Below are positions 10,701 through 18,775 of a DNA stretch of 64,000 nucleotides, piece after piece (positions within the stretch are counted from its first letter, which is position 1; each line of letters begins with the position of its first letter). This DNA is from Lonicera japonica (lineage: Eukaryota > Streptophyta > Magnoliopsida > Dipsacales > Caprifoliaceae), in assembly GCA_021464415.1 (NCBI GenBank), contig JAKCWG010000526.1, forward strand, positions 36,001-100,000, given 5' to 3'. The notes under the pieces are model-generated. The model was not told where the DNA came from. It did no database searches and worked only from the letters and a program-made list of their open reading frames with translations. The position numbers and the translations under genes were made by a program.

Positions 10701-11312
10701 TCCCAGACCGGCTCCAGGCAAGTATTTCATCATTCTCAACATATTTGTAATCTTGGTGCTGAGACCGGGGATATTGTCAGGGGGAAGATACCTGATTGTC
10801 TGGGTGCTAAGAGTTTTCACTTGAGGCTCGTAAGAAAAGCCTCCTAACTGTATGCTCTGGCTCCCGATTCCCAAAACTGGTAACTCCATATCCGCCAAGG
10901 TCCTTTCAGGATCTCCTTGGATGGTAATTATGTTCCCTTCAAACGGTATCTTGATCTTTTGGTGCAAGGAGGAGGGGAGTGCTCCTATGTCGTGTAGCCA
11001 TGCTCTTCCCAACAGTAGGTTAAAACTGGAAGGAATGTCTATGATTTGAAAGTCGGCCGGGAAGCTTTCGGGACCAACCATGAGATCAAGTTTCAGAGAC
11101 CCCAGAACGGCCCTCCTGGTATTATCATAGGCCCTGACAGTTACAGCGGATGGTGAGAGCTCTGAATCTGAGATACCCAAGCATCTGGCAGTCTTTAGGG
11201 GGCAGACATTTATGGTCGACCCATTGTCGATGAGAACTTGTGGCAAGATCTTCCCTCGGGTTTGGACGGTGATATGGAGAGCCAGGCTGTGTTTTCTCCC
11301 CAACGGAGACAA
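7725..11312 (-). CDS. pol: pol: protease, reverse transcriptase, RNase H, second RNase H, integrase zinc domain
   Basis: One open frame of 1195 residues. The aspartic protease site is LIDNGSTINV (about residue 25-35), DNGST replacing the usual DSG/DTG as in other Tat elements. A G-patch-like motif (LPGAGLGMGQPG) lies near residue 195. An acidic spacer leads to the RT with VCVDYRDLN-type motifs and YVDD near residue 652. RNase H follows (about 760-890), then a second, archaeal-type RNase H (WRLYFDGAANRNG, about 944-1080), a hallmark of the Tat lineage. The frame ends in the integrase zinc domain at a TAG where copy 2 has Trp (GYF-stop against GYYW). Apart from this stop and the UGA at 11337-11339, the polyprotein is intact. 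Confidence 0.95.
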   Translation of the reverse strand: MSPLGRKHSLALHITVQTRGKILPQVLIDNGSTINVCPLKTARCLGISDSELSPSAVTVRAYDNTRRAVLGSLKLDLMVGPESFPADFQIIDIPSSFNLLLGRAWLHDIGALPSSLHQKIKIPFEGNIITIQGDPERTLADMELPVLGIGSQSIQLGGFSYEPQVKTLSTQTIRYLPPDNIPGLSTKITNMLRMMKYLPGAGLGMGQPGLLQALEPVARYEREGLGYQHTEEDDQQKRGRGHQYPSFSSLNGFFVKEGEDFPFCGFQEPWRNSDGENLPGWEIFYEEDLYIKENTVHSFATKLTIGPKEESEDMKGEEEEMIGDLFDIMALGDDEPGDDPVHLIYADPDYQGEREKSEIVRVRDKSEDKDRKESLLNELFKLVPVNTSINKEESILRYPVIFNSVIAYMELERMNEHPEREEQRIQSEEGDTLVINLGTEEERKEVRIGASLSGTEREEFTQTLKEYVDVFAWSYVDMPGLNSQIVMHEIHTNPELRPVKQKLRKLTPEWSLKVKEEVMKQLSVGFLRVIEYPSWLANIVPVPKANGKVRMCVDYRDLNKACPKDDFPLPNIDLIVDNTANHALKSFVDGFAGYNQIKMHPDHQEKTAFITPWGTYCYTVMPFGLKNAGATYQRAATAIFHDMIHKEVEVYVDDMIIKSKEREGHVPALRAFFDRLRQYQMRLNPQKCVFGVTKGKLLGYVVSKKGIEVDPAKVQAIQDMPEPRTEREIRGFLGNLQYISRFISQLTQKCEPIFKLLRKSSTGEWNDQCQEAFDKIKDYLSKPPVLAPPQTGLPLILYLTVTDSAAGAMLAQHLTDTRKEQAIYFLSKKLSPFEINYTPLEKSCTALVWVTRKLRHYMLVFSVILASRIDPLKYLFEKPALSNRMAKWLFLLSEFDITYMTQKAVKGKIIADYLAHNPILGDMIEEAEFPDETIMNVEINEDWRLYFDGAANRNGNGIGILLVSPDQTHSPVSYRLDFFCTNNMAEYEACILGLEIALQRGIKRIQVYGDSALVVHQVLKEWKIRDEKLVPYLARLEEVAGRFERVEFYYIPRSQNSFADALATLPSMIDIPEGMEEITLTVQKKSGPVHCMTLEVEIEKDGDSTVWFYDIWNLLKNHQYPEKADKRTRVTLRRLASGFILCAGRLYKRNYDGTHLQCLTEEESVRMMDQIHGGDCGPHMSGHTLARKIIRQGYF

Positions 11313-11336
11313 GTCTTCATCTGAAAATGACAGACT

Positions 11337-13730
11337 TCATTGGACTGTGAGTGACCCGATCATGTTTGGCAGTTGTTCGGGCGTGGAGTCCGGCGATATG
11401 ACAGCCTCATCCAGGAGTTTAATGAAAGCGGTCCTGTGAGGTTTGGAGGCAACCAAGAGGCCCCAAATGGTGATGTGTGCCTGGGTTTTCTTCAACTGTT
11501 CCAGTACTCGGTCTTCTCCTACTTCTTTTGGAGGCGGTGATTTTTCGGCATCCATCGGTGGTGGATGGTATACCTTTCCTGAGCGGGTAATCTGTTGTAT
11601 CCAAAGGGATGTTGGGTCTGATCCCTCTGAAGTTTCTGACGACTCTGGTTCTGCCGACCAACTAAAAGTCCCGGGGGAGGTTTCTGTCATACAGATTGTC
11701 TCCTTATGAGGGGGGCGGGGTTTCCATGGTTGTTTTTTCTTGTCCTGGGTCCATCCTATCCCAGCTTTCCCAGGATTGGTTTTGATGGTGAGTGGTTGCG
11801 AGATCCCCTGATTTGTCTTTCCTAAGCCCTGCCCAGGTAGGAAGTTCATCTTGGCCATCCATTGGTCAATTATTGGGTTGAGGCCTGGGGCAACTTGTGC
11901 TTTTGCCGATAGCATAACGGGTGCCTTATAGGCTGGATCGTCCCGAATGCGTCCTACGGGATCGAAGCCTTCGTCAGTGGTTAAGGCGTTAATTCCTGCA
12001 GGTGGAGCATGATTGGGGAGGGGGTTGTTGGTAACATTGGGCCCGCCGGGTGCGGGGATGGTTCCGGCTTCAATGAGGTCCTGGATACGATGGCGGAGAG
12101 CTAAACAACGTTCCGTGTCATGGCCTGCCGCCTGATGGTACGCACAGTTCTCATTCATTCTCCAAGTGTTGGGGATAGGATTTGGTGGAGGGCGTGGGTT
12201 GAGTGGGGTGACTAGTCCGGCCTTTTGGAGTAGTTCCAGGCTTTTGACCAGAGTAGTGGGGAGGGTGCAGAAATTTCTCCTTTTCTTGACCTCGGTGTTA
12301 GAAGAGTCTCCCTGCGTAGGCCAACTCATTGGGGGGACTTGCGGTGACTGCTGAAATGGGTTTTGTTGATATGGGTACGAGCTTAGTTGGTTTACGGCTG
12401 GAGTGGCCGTCTTTCTTCCAGTGTAAGAGGCCTTCTTGGTATCCGTGTCTGCCTTTCTGGTCAATTCTTCCTCTACCTGTGACCCCATACTCAACAGGGC
12501 TCTGAAGTGTGGGAATACATGCTTTCCCATGCAGTTCAATACAGCTGGAGTAAAATTCTTCTGTATGATTTCTAACTGCTCTTCTTCGTCGGGCCGTTTG
12601 GACATTTGGGATGCCATTTCCCTCCAGCGGGTGACAAAGTCGCTGAAGCTTTCTTTCTCGCCTTGCTTGGCCATTTCCAGGTGTTTACGGGTAATTTCCA
12701 AATTCTCGTTGGACCCGTACTTGGTCATGAATTCTTTGACGATATCCCCCCAAGTTTTCGTGTGGTGTTTCTCTAGGTCGAAGAACCATCTCAGGGCTGC
12801 CCCCGTGAGAGTCATGTGAAAAGCCTGAGCCAGCTCCAGCTCTCCACAGCCGGACACTTGCATGGATCTGATGTAGGATTGGAGATGGGTTTTGGGGGGT
12901 GTAGTACCAGTGAATTTGGTGATAGAGGGGAGCTTAAATCCTTGAGGTAGTCTGGCTTCTGGGTAGAGGGAAAAGGCGTTCATGTCTGTGATCTCGTCTG
13001 CCCCTTTCATCAGAGAAACACCTCTTTGCAGAACCTTCATCTGCTCTTTCAATTTCTTCATTTCTTCGCTCTCTCTTGACACCTCATCGGGCTGTTCCCG
13101 GGCTATCATCGATTCTGCGTATACTGCCCGGAGTCGGTTGATGTCTGGGTACTCATTGGGAGGGGCTATTGGGGCTGGTGGAATAGGTCTTGCGGGGACT
13201 TGTGGCCATGGTTGATATTGGGGATCGAGGCCTTGCTGAGGTTGTGGCCAGACGATGGGTGGCTCTTGTTGTTGGTATGTGGGGCCTGAATCCGGGGCCC
13301 ATTGGTTCTGATTGTTGGGGTCGGTTTGAACGGGACCGGCCATGTTGGGGCCCGTTTGGGGTGGATTAGTTCGTTGGATTGGGGGAAGTACTTGTGAAGA
13401 CTGTCCTTGGTTCGGATCACGATTCGGTGGTAGTCGATCAAACCCCGGTGGTGCAGTTCGTTCGGCTGACAATTCTTCTATTCGGATTCGGGTACCCTGT
13501 TGCTCGTTCGTGAGATTTGCCAGATCCCTGCTGACGGTCATGAGTAAACGGTGCATTTCGGCTAGGGTTGGCTGAGCTGATGATGCCTCGGCTCGGCTCT
13601 GATCTGTCTCTCGATTCTCGCGTTCATCGGCCATTTCAGGTGTGCTTGGTCTTACTAGTCTTCCGGTGTGATCACGGCCGGCCCAACCTTCCAGTCTGTT
13701 TGTTGCTTCACGACTGTAGACGAAAATCAC
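11337..13730 (-). CDS. gag: gag polyprotein (Tat lineage)
   Basis: 797 residues. The N-terminus has EGWAGRDHTGRLVRPS, a pattern also seen in the Athila gag here (start at 39163) and in the other Tat gag, which supports this start. A Pro/Gln-rich region (about 95-200) is followed by a coiled-coil-prone stretch and the retrotransposon gag domain (about 265-430, with LTGAALRWF and FVTRWREMA). Near residue 530 is CAYHQAAGHDTERC, a Cys-His motif in place of a classic CCHC knuckle. A G-patch-like motif (LPGQGLGKTNQG) lies near 627. The stop (UGA, 11337-11339) is in frame with pol eight codons upstream of its first Met, so gag and pol form one frame with a single stop. Confidence 0.92.
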   Translation of the reverse strand: MIFVYSREATNRLEGWAGRDHTGRLVRPSTPEMADERENRETDQSRAEASSAQPTLAEMHRLLMTVSRDLANLTNEQQGTRIRIEELSAERTAPPGFDRLPPNRDPNQGQSSQVLPPIQRTNPPQTGPNMAGPVQTDPNNQNQWAPDSGPTYQQQEPPIVWPQPQQGLDPQYQPWPQVPARPIPPAPIAPPNEYPDINRLRAVYAESMIAREQPDEVSRESEEMKKLKEQMKVLQRGVSLMKGADEITDMNAFSLYPEARLPQGFKLPSITKFTGTTPPKTHLQSYIRSMQVSGCGELELAQAFHMTLTGAALRWFFDLEKHHTKTWGDIVKEFMTKYGSNENLEITRKHLEMAKQGEKESFSDFVTRWREMASQMSKRPDEEEQLEIIQKNFTPAVLNCMGKHVFPHFRALLSMGSQVEEELTRKADTDTKKASYTGRKTATPAVNQLSSYPYQQNPFQQSPQVPPMSWPTQGDSSNTEVKKRRNFCTLPTTLVKSLELLQKAGLVTPLNPRPPPNPIPNTWRMNENCAYHQAAGHDTERCLALRHRIQDLIEAGTIPAPGGPNVTNNPLPNHAPPAGINALTTDEGFDPVGRIRDDPAYKAPVMLSAKAQVAPGLNPIIDQWMAKMNFLPGQGLGKTNQGISQPLTIKTNPGKAGIGWTQDKKKQPWKPRPPHKETICMTETSPGTFSWSAEPESSETSEGSDPTSLWIQQITRSGKVYHPPPMDAEKSPPPKEVGEDRVLEQLKKTQAHITIWGLLVASKPHRTAFIKLLDEAVISPDSTPEQLPNMIGSLTVQ

Positions 13731-14374
13731 GTGGCGAAGATGAAGGAAGACTGTGATGCGACTCGATTTTTGCCAAAAGAACCACTAAAAATTGCCGAGA
13801 AGAGCCTCAAATTTTAAAAAGGGTGTCGAAAAGTAAGCCGTAAAGTGGTACATCCTCTATGGCTGTTTGACAAGTGTTTTAACTGACTCAATCTTAGATG
13901 CAGCGCAGGTGTTCGAATGGTTAAGGCTTCAGGCTCCCTCCTTTTTGGCAAGACCTTGCGATATACCCCAAGGGCGGGTACGTGCAAGAATCTTTTGATA
14001 TACTTCCCGGGTACGTGAGTGTTCTCGTCACTCGATATACCTCGGGGGCGTACTTGGCCAAGGAGAGTGGAAGTAAATGCTTTCGGTTTATGTTGGCCCA
14101 AGCAAGCCAACTCCCTACTCACTTATAATACTTCCGAGGGTTTGGGGTAAATTCACACTCGTAGAACCAATGCATGATTTGTGATAGTGCGTGTAAAGTT
14201 CGAAATGTTGGTTTCACAAATATCATTATCTTTATTACGTCTTTTCGAAAAACTCCCATTTTTTAGAAAAAGGTTTCTTCTCAATCAATTAACATGAGTA
14301 GGGAAAGCAGTAAAAGCAAGTTTTTCAACAGATAAACAAAGGTCCACATATAAGAGTCTAGTTTTCTAATGGTG
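13731..14374 (-). other. 5' leader of copy 1 with conserved GTAC...GTATATC repeat block
   Basis: Non-coding leader between primer site and gag. In the element direction, 14056-13947 carries three units starting GTAC and ending GTATATC, separated by short stems such as GAGTG/CACTC and GCAAG/CTTGC. The same block is in the plus-strand Tat element (21601-21712), although the two LTR families differ greatly. Preserved noncoding sequence suggests an RNA function, for example packaging, dimerisation or translation control. That role is inferred. Confidence 0.7.
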
Positions 14375-14392
14375 TCCCCAGCAGAGTCGCCA
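14375..14392 (-). promoter_or_regulatory. Primer-binding site (probably tRNA-Arg)
   Basis: The minus strand reads TGGCGACTCTGCTGGGGA one base after the LTR end. It begins TGG (complement of the tRNA CCA end) and matches the primer site I recall for Ogre/Tat elements, assigned to a tRNA-Arg. The tRNA identity is from memory; the position is as expected for priming minus-strand synthesis. Confidence 0.8.
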
Positions 14393-14393
14393 C

Positions 14394-15955
14394 TGTGAGA
14401 ATCCGCAAATGCGGCCCCCCGGGTCTCGTCCCCGTTGGTGGTGGGGGTCATGGGACGTCGGAACTGATTCCGTCGTTCCATTTGCTGGAGCGTTTTCGTT
14501 GATTCATATCAAGTGTCCCTACGTTCTATTTCTAGATGCAAGGGGGTTCATTCAGAGTCGCCAGTACGTTTTACGAGAAAACGGACAAAAAAGGTCGTGT
14601 AAGAGGAAAGGCTATAGACAAGCCTTTCTTTACACGTTTGTCTGCGAAACCGGGATTCTTATAGGGTTCGGAAACTATATTACGGTTTGGGAAGGTGTTA
14701 AGCACCCATTCCGCCCTTTCGGTCTCTAGTGGTCTTATATGCTTATTCTATGTTGAAAAACTTGGATGCTTTTACCGACAGTCTACTACTTTCTAAAAAA
14801 ACCCTAATTTGGGAAAACGGGGAAAGGAATGAAAACCTTTGTGTTCCGAGATCCGATGTTTTTATATTTAAAAGATGTAATGACAAATGACAAAAACCTT
14901 TTATTTTTGAAAGAGTATTCCGTATTATTTCCTCAGATAATGACGGTTTTCTCGAGTTGTGATTATTTTGAAAAAGGTTCGGATCTTTATGTCGGGACTA
15001 ATTCAATATGGAATATGAACTCTTTGAGGAGAGTTTATCAGACACGTCGCAGTCTATGGAAAAGACAAGATATGTGGATTTTAATTCCTAGATAAGTCTT
15101 TATCGGTCCGGGGTTTGAAAACAGGGTTTATCCGGACGATAATGTACTTACTCTTCTGGTTTTGAAAGTAGTTTTATCAGGGTCTTTTGTTTTGAAAACG
15201 GTAGACTATTGGTAACTTGACAATAAGTTTATTCAAATAAAACGTGGACAGAATAACAGAAGTAAAACAAGTACACAGATATCTAATCTTAAATACTAGA
15301 AGGGACTTTCTTTACCTTCCCGACGAGAATAATAATAAGAAAGAAAATATAATACGGCAGAGGGATCTCCGGCGATAATAATTTTCTCTTTCTTTAGATA
15401 TTTCCGAGAAATCGATTCCGGAGACGGGACACGTCGAGTGTCGAGGATAGATTCGATAATTCTTCAGAAATAAGATAATAGTAGAAAAGTGCTTGATAAA
15501 AATCAAATCTAAAGCTCCAAATTCTCAGATTCCAATTGCTGCCTCTCAACCCTTGGAGGTGTTGGCCTATTTATACTGCTCGGGAGAGATTGTCGCGCGA
15601 CATTTCCTTAAAAAAGGAGAATGTCGCGCGACATTGTGATATGTCGCGCGACATACGGGAATGTCGCGCGACAAACGGCTGAAGTGATGGTTCTGACAGA
15701 TTGATGTGTCAGAAAGTGGTTGGTCTGGTGCAGAGGGGGAATGTCGTGCGACATAGTGGAATTGTCGCGCGACATATCAGGGATTGTCGCGCGACAATGT
15801 GATATGTCGTGCGACAATCTCTCTGAAGAACAAGTTTGTCGGGCGACAAACCCTCCTAGTGTAGTACCGGGTCCTCGGGTGGGTCCCGGACCCAAAATAG
15901 TAGTTCTCGGAGGTCGTTAGGGTTCTTGCGGGGGTCACGGATCGGGGTGTCTACA
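14394..15955 (-). repeat. 5' LTR of copy 1 (1562 bp)
   Basis: In the element direction it starts TGTAGACACCCC at 15955 and ends CTCACA at 14394, next to the primer site. It aligns over its length with 48254-49793. U3 (about 380 bp) contains nine TGTCGCGCGACA-type palindromes and a TATA box; R-U5 is about 1.15 kb. The flank at 15956 (GTTAT) would be half of a target duplication, whose partner is outside the window. Confidence 0.92.
15568..15848 (-). promoter_or_regulatory. LTR promoter of copy 1: nine palindromes plus TATA box
   Basis: TATAAATA (minus strand, 15568-15575) is preceded in the transcription direction by palindromes at 15591-15602, 15622-15633, 15642-15653, 15662-15673, 15742-15753, 15763-15774, 15785-15796, 15805-15816 and 15837-15848. 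Six are perfect TGTCGCGCGACA and three have one change. This promoter would drive the genomic RNA, and it shares its motif with the promoters of antisense genes A and B. Confidence 0.8.
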
Positions 15956-16333
15956 GTTATCCATTATCTTGAGTCCGAACCTGGGTCTAAACGGGTACCA
16001 GATCTTTGGTAACAATGTTGTTATGTTGTGGTCGCCTGACGGTTGACGTTGTAGTGTCTTCCTCCTCCTCATTCCTAGAGGCAGATTTCCTCATATACTT
16101 CCTTAAAAGTTCATGTAAGGTTTGATTTTCCATTCTGAGCAATGCCACGTTGATGACGGAATCCCTGCTAGCAAGACCATGGTCATCGTAATTCTATGAA
16201 CCGCCCCCCTGTTCATGTTGGCCGGCAAATTTGGAGGGTCGTTTTGTTGTTGTTGAACTGGTGGCAATCTACCATCTTCCTCGGTGGGTTGCACCTGCGA
16301 AATTAGCGAGGTGGTTGCTCTAGACTGAGGCAT
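15956..16333 (-). pseudogene. gag N-terminal fragment of an older element, cut by insertion of copy 1
   Basis: A minus-strand frame starts at 16333 (MPQSRATTSL) and runs leftward with interruptions to the LTR terminus of copy 1. It sits 90-100 bp downstream of a primer site and LTR, where gag should begin. The sequence is Gln/Pro-rich and then acidic. It cannot be assigned to a lineage with certainty. Confidence 0.55.
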
Positions 16334-16420
16334 GATAGTGGATATTGCTTTTTCCAATGGAGGAATATCAACCTCACCAACTTCTCGACCAGAAAAAAAC
16401 TCTCTCCTTCGCTCTCGATT

Positions 16421-16437
16421 TCCCACAAACGGCGCCA
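16421..16437 (-). promoter_or_regulatory. Primer-binding site (TGGCGCC type) of the older element
   Basis: The minus strand reads TGGCGCCGTTTGTGGGA two bases after the LTR end (TACA). This TGGCGCCG start is common in Tat and Athila primer sites and is usually assigned to tRNA-Asp. Confidence 0.7.
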
Positions 16438-16439
16438 AA

Positions 16440-17240
16440 TGTAGGTGGAGCAAATTTTTTAGGCCCAACCCAGTGAAATAATCTGAGAGATGAGTTCGTG
16501 TATGTGGAAAAGAAGGTGAGTAAGAACAATGGGATTTTTTAAGAACAGTAGGTTCCTCCGATAGAGTTTAGGCTAATCCGACAGTACGTCCACTGTTTGT
16601 GTGTGTGTGGTTGTTGTATTAAGCTCTCAAGGCAAGGTATTGATTGTTTTACAAACTTTCTCTCTTCAAACAGATTGAGGTAAGCTAATAACTATGGAAT
16701 AACCCAAATTCTTAACTACCAACCCCCTCCTATGAGCCTTCCCTATTCTATTTATACATACAGAAATAGGGTTACACTTGCTCATTAGGGTTGGAAGTAA
16801 AATGACTATAAAGGGTAAGACTTGGATAATACTCCAGCCTTCATTCTCTTATCCACTACTAACAACTTTTGAATTCGTTCATTGGTAATGGAGCGGTGGA
16901 GATCTATACAATTTGGCATGATCCTCCTCACGCATTTCCCATGTGAAAAGACACATGCACCCTTTCTTGTTGATCTTGGCCTCGGCTAGCTCGTCTAGGT
17001 ACATTCGGTCGTTTGTTGGTAATGGAATGGTGGAGACCTATACGATCCTGTACAGGTCCGTATGATTTGGCATGATCCTCCTTAAGCATTTCCCATATGA
17101 AAAGACACATGCACCCTTTCTTGTTGATCTCGGCCTCGGCTAGCTCGTCTTAGCACATTCGGTCGTTTGTATTTCGGTGTGTCCTTCACTTGTTCATTTT
17201 TCTTATGTCTGGCCCATTTGTCTAACTCAGGATAATGGTT
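16440..17240 (-). repeat. LTR of the older minus-strand element (outer end uncertain)
   Basis: The LTR edge next to the primer site is at 16440 (TGTAGGTGG on the plus strand). A TATA-like TATAAATAG on the minus strand near 16745-16755 marks the promoter. Upstream of it lies an imperfect direct duplication: about 16875-17010 and 17015-17165 both contain GCATTTCCCAT, AAAGACACATGCACCC and CTCGGCTAGCTCGTCT. The outer end was not found and is set only approximately. Confidence 0.6.
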
Positions 17241-17324
17241 CCTAAGTAAGTTGTGCAACCCAGTTTATCTTAACCAAATTTTATGGTCCCTTAGAAGCAA
17301 AAGTTACAAAATGATTTAGAGGTT

Positions 17325-18080
17325 ATGAATATATTTTATAATACTAGATTTTTATGTAATTTTGATCCTTTCTTCCAAAATATTTTGAAAAATAAAATTG
17401 AATATAAATTACCCAATGATATTTCTTATAAAATATTTACACATGCTAATCAAAAGAATCTAGAAGATTGGATTGAAATACAAAATTATTTTCTAAATAA
17501 TTATGCACCTGAAGGTTGCACTTATAAATATAAAAAAGTTTATGACAAAATAAATAATAAAGTAGAAACTATAATTTTAGTAGATGTAGAGATTTCTAAA
17601 TTCAAAATTTTTACTATTTCTAGAAAAAAATATTTATTTCCTTTAAATGGCGAGATTACAATAGAAATTAATATTAGCCTTTTACTTGAATATGGATTTT
17701 TGTCTAGTGTTGAATATTAATGCCCAAATGATAAAAAAATATTAAAATCTTCAAGTTTTCCTAAAAGATTGTTAGAAGCAATAGATCTTTAAGCAGAAGA
17801 GTTGTATCCTTAAAATCTTAAAGAAACAATAGAAAAAGAAGGAGAAATAGTAGATCCTCAAAAATTTCTTTTAATGATTACTAGTATACCACAAGAATGG
17901 GTAAATAATAGCGAGATATCACATGGCCAACATGAAGTTGTAATTCAACATAGAGAAGATTATATAATGTTACACACAGGAGATAATGCAAGATAATTGC
18001 CAGAAAAGAAATGTGATGAAGATACTTTTATTATTTGTAAAGTCCTTCAACAATTATATAAATTCAAGAATACACATTGT
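17325..18080 (+). pseudogene. AT-rich broken ORF of unknown origin
   Basis: An open frame of 131 residues (17325-17720) continues in the same frame past isolated stop codons to about 18080, giving a degraded coding region of roughly 250 codons. It is very rich in Lys, Ile, Asn and Tyr and much more AT-rich than the neighbouring elements. I do not recognise a domain. The composition and persistence of one frame suggest a foreign insert such as an endogenous pararetrovirus or another viral relic, but I see no diagnostic motif. It could also be part of an unrecognised retroelement. Confidence 0.4.
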
Positions 18081-18236
18081 TTTTACTAATTTATTGGAGA
18101 GAATTTTAATATGTCATTTTATATATTCCAGACTCTGGAAAAAAATATAGAATAAGTAGAGTTAGATTACAAAATTATGAAGACATCCAAGAGATTTTAG
18201 AAAAAGCTTGGCTACGAGAATTTGAAGATAGACAAA

Positions 18237-18775
18237 TATTGAAGATTTGGCTTTGTATAGAAATCCTATTCCTATTAGGTTTTATATTGTCCAATTCTTA
18301 ATTGGCTTTTTATTATCCAAATCCTAGTTGGATTTGTTTTATCCAATTTCTATTAGGTTTTGGCTTTGTGCAATCCTAGACCCATAGGATTTATACTCAA
18401 TAAATAGACCATTTGTCATAGGTTTTATTAATGAGTTGTATTATTATTATTTACTAGCTAGATTAGAGAGTATATTTGAGAGATAATATTGAGAGCTCTA
18501 ATTAGCGGCTAGGGTTTGTTTTGCACATTGTACTCGGAATTGGTCTCATCAATAATAGCTATCGCCCAGTGGATTAGTAGCGGTTTTGCTGACACCACCT
18601 AATTGCTTGCGTGCTTGGTTAGTTGTTTTCTTCTTTAATCTCTTGTTTTTCATATTTCTTGAATATTAGTGGTGCTTGTTTCTTTAATTATTGTACGCAT
18701 AATTGTCTGGTCGATCTAACGCATGTGCTAAGGCTTGTTTTAACGGTATCTTAGCACAACAAATGTATCGACTCA
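18237..18775 (+). repeat. LTR-like stretch with a ladder of short palindromes and a TATA-like box
   Basis: Five imperfect inverted repeats lie at about 18265-18285, 18290-18305, 18320-18337, 18343-18358 and 18379-18396 (for example CCAATTCTTAATTGG). They are followed by CAATAAATAGACC near 18400. The arrangement resembles the U3 regions described for the Tat elements here. No terminal repeat partner or primer site was found, so calling this an LTR is tentative. Confidence 0.35.

Larger units (their letters stand above)
1..15955 (-). mobile_element. Tat-lineage Ty3/gypsy LTR retrotransposon, copy 1 (3' LTR outside window)
   Basis: Reading leftward from 15955 the element has a 5' LTR, primer-binding site, leader, gag, pol, and a long 3' region holding two genes on the opposite strand. 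Pol carries a second RNase H domain after the first and a DNGST-type protease site, both marks of the Tat lineage. The window starts inside the 3' region: base 1 aligns with about 50709 of copy 2, which has a further 2.4 kb before its LTR ends. The whole element is therefore probably about 18 kb. Coding damage seen is light: an in-frame UGA between gag and pol, one nonsense codon in integrase, and one 1-nt lesion in each antisense gene. Extra ORFs, some antisense, are known from plant Tat elements; the shared palindromes described below I do not know from the literature. Confidence 0.93.

Noticed and set aside
17325..18080. Firm assignment to an endogenous pararetrovirus
   Set aside because: No movement-protein, RT or zinc-finger motif could be recognised; composition alone is not enough.
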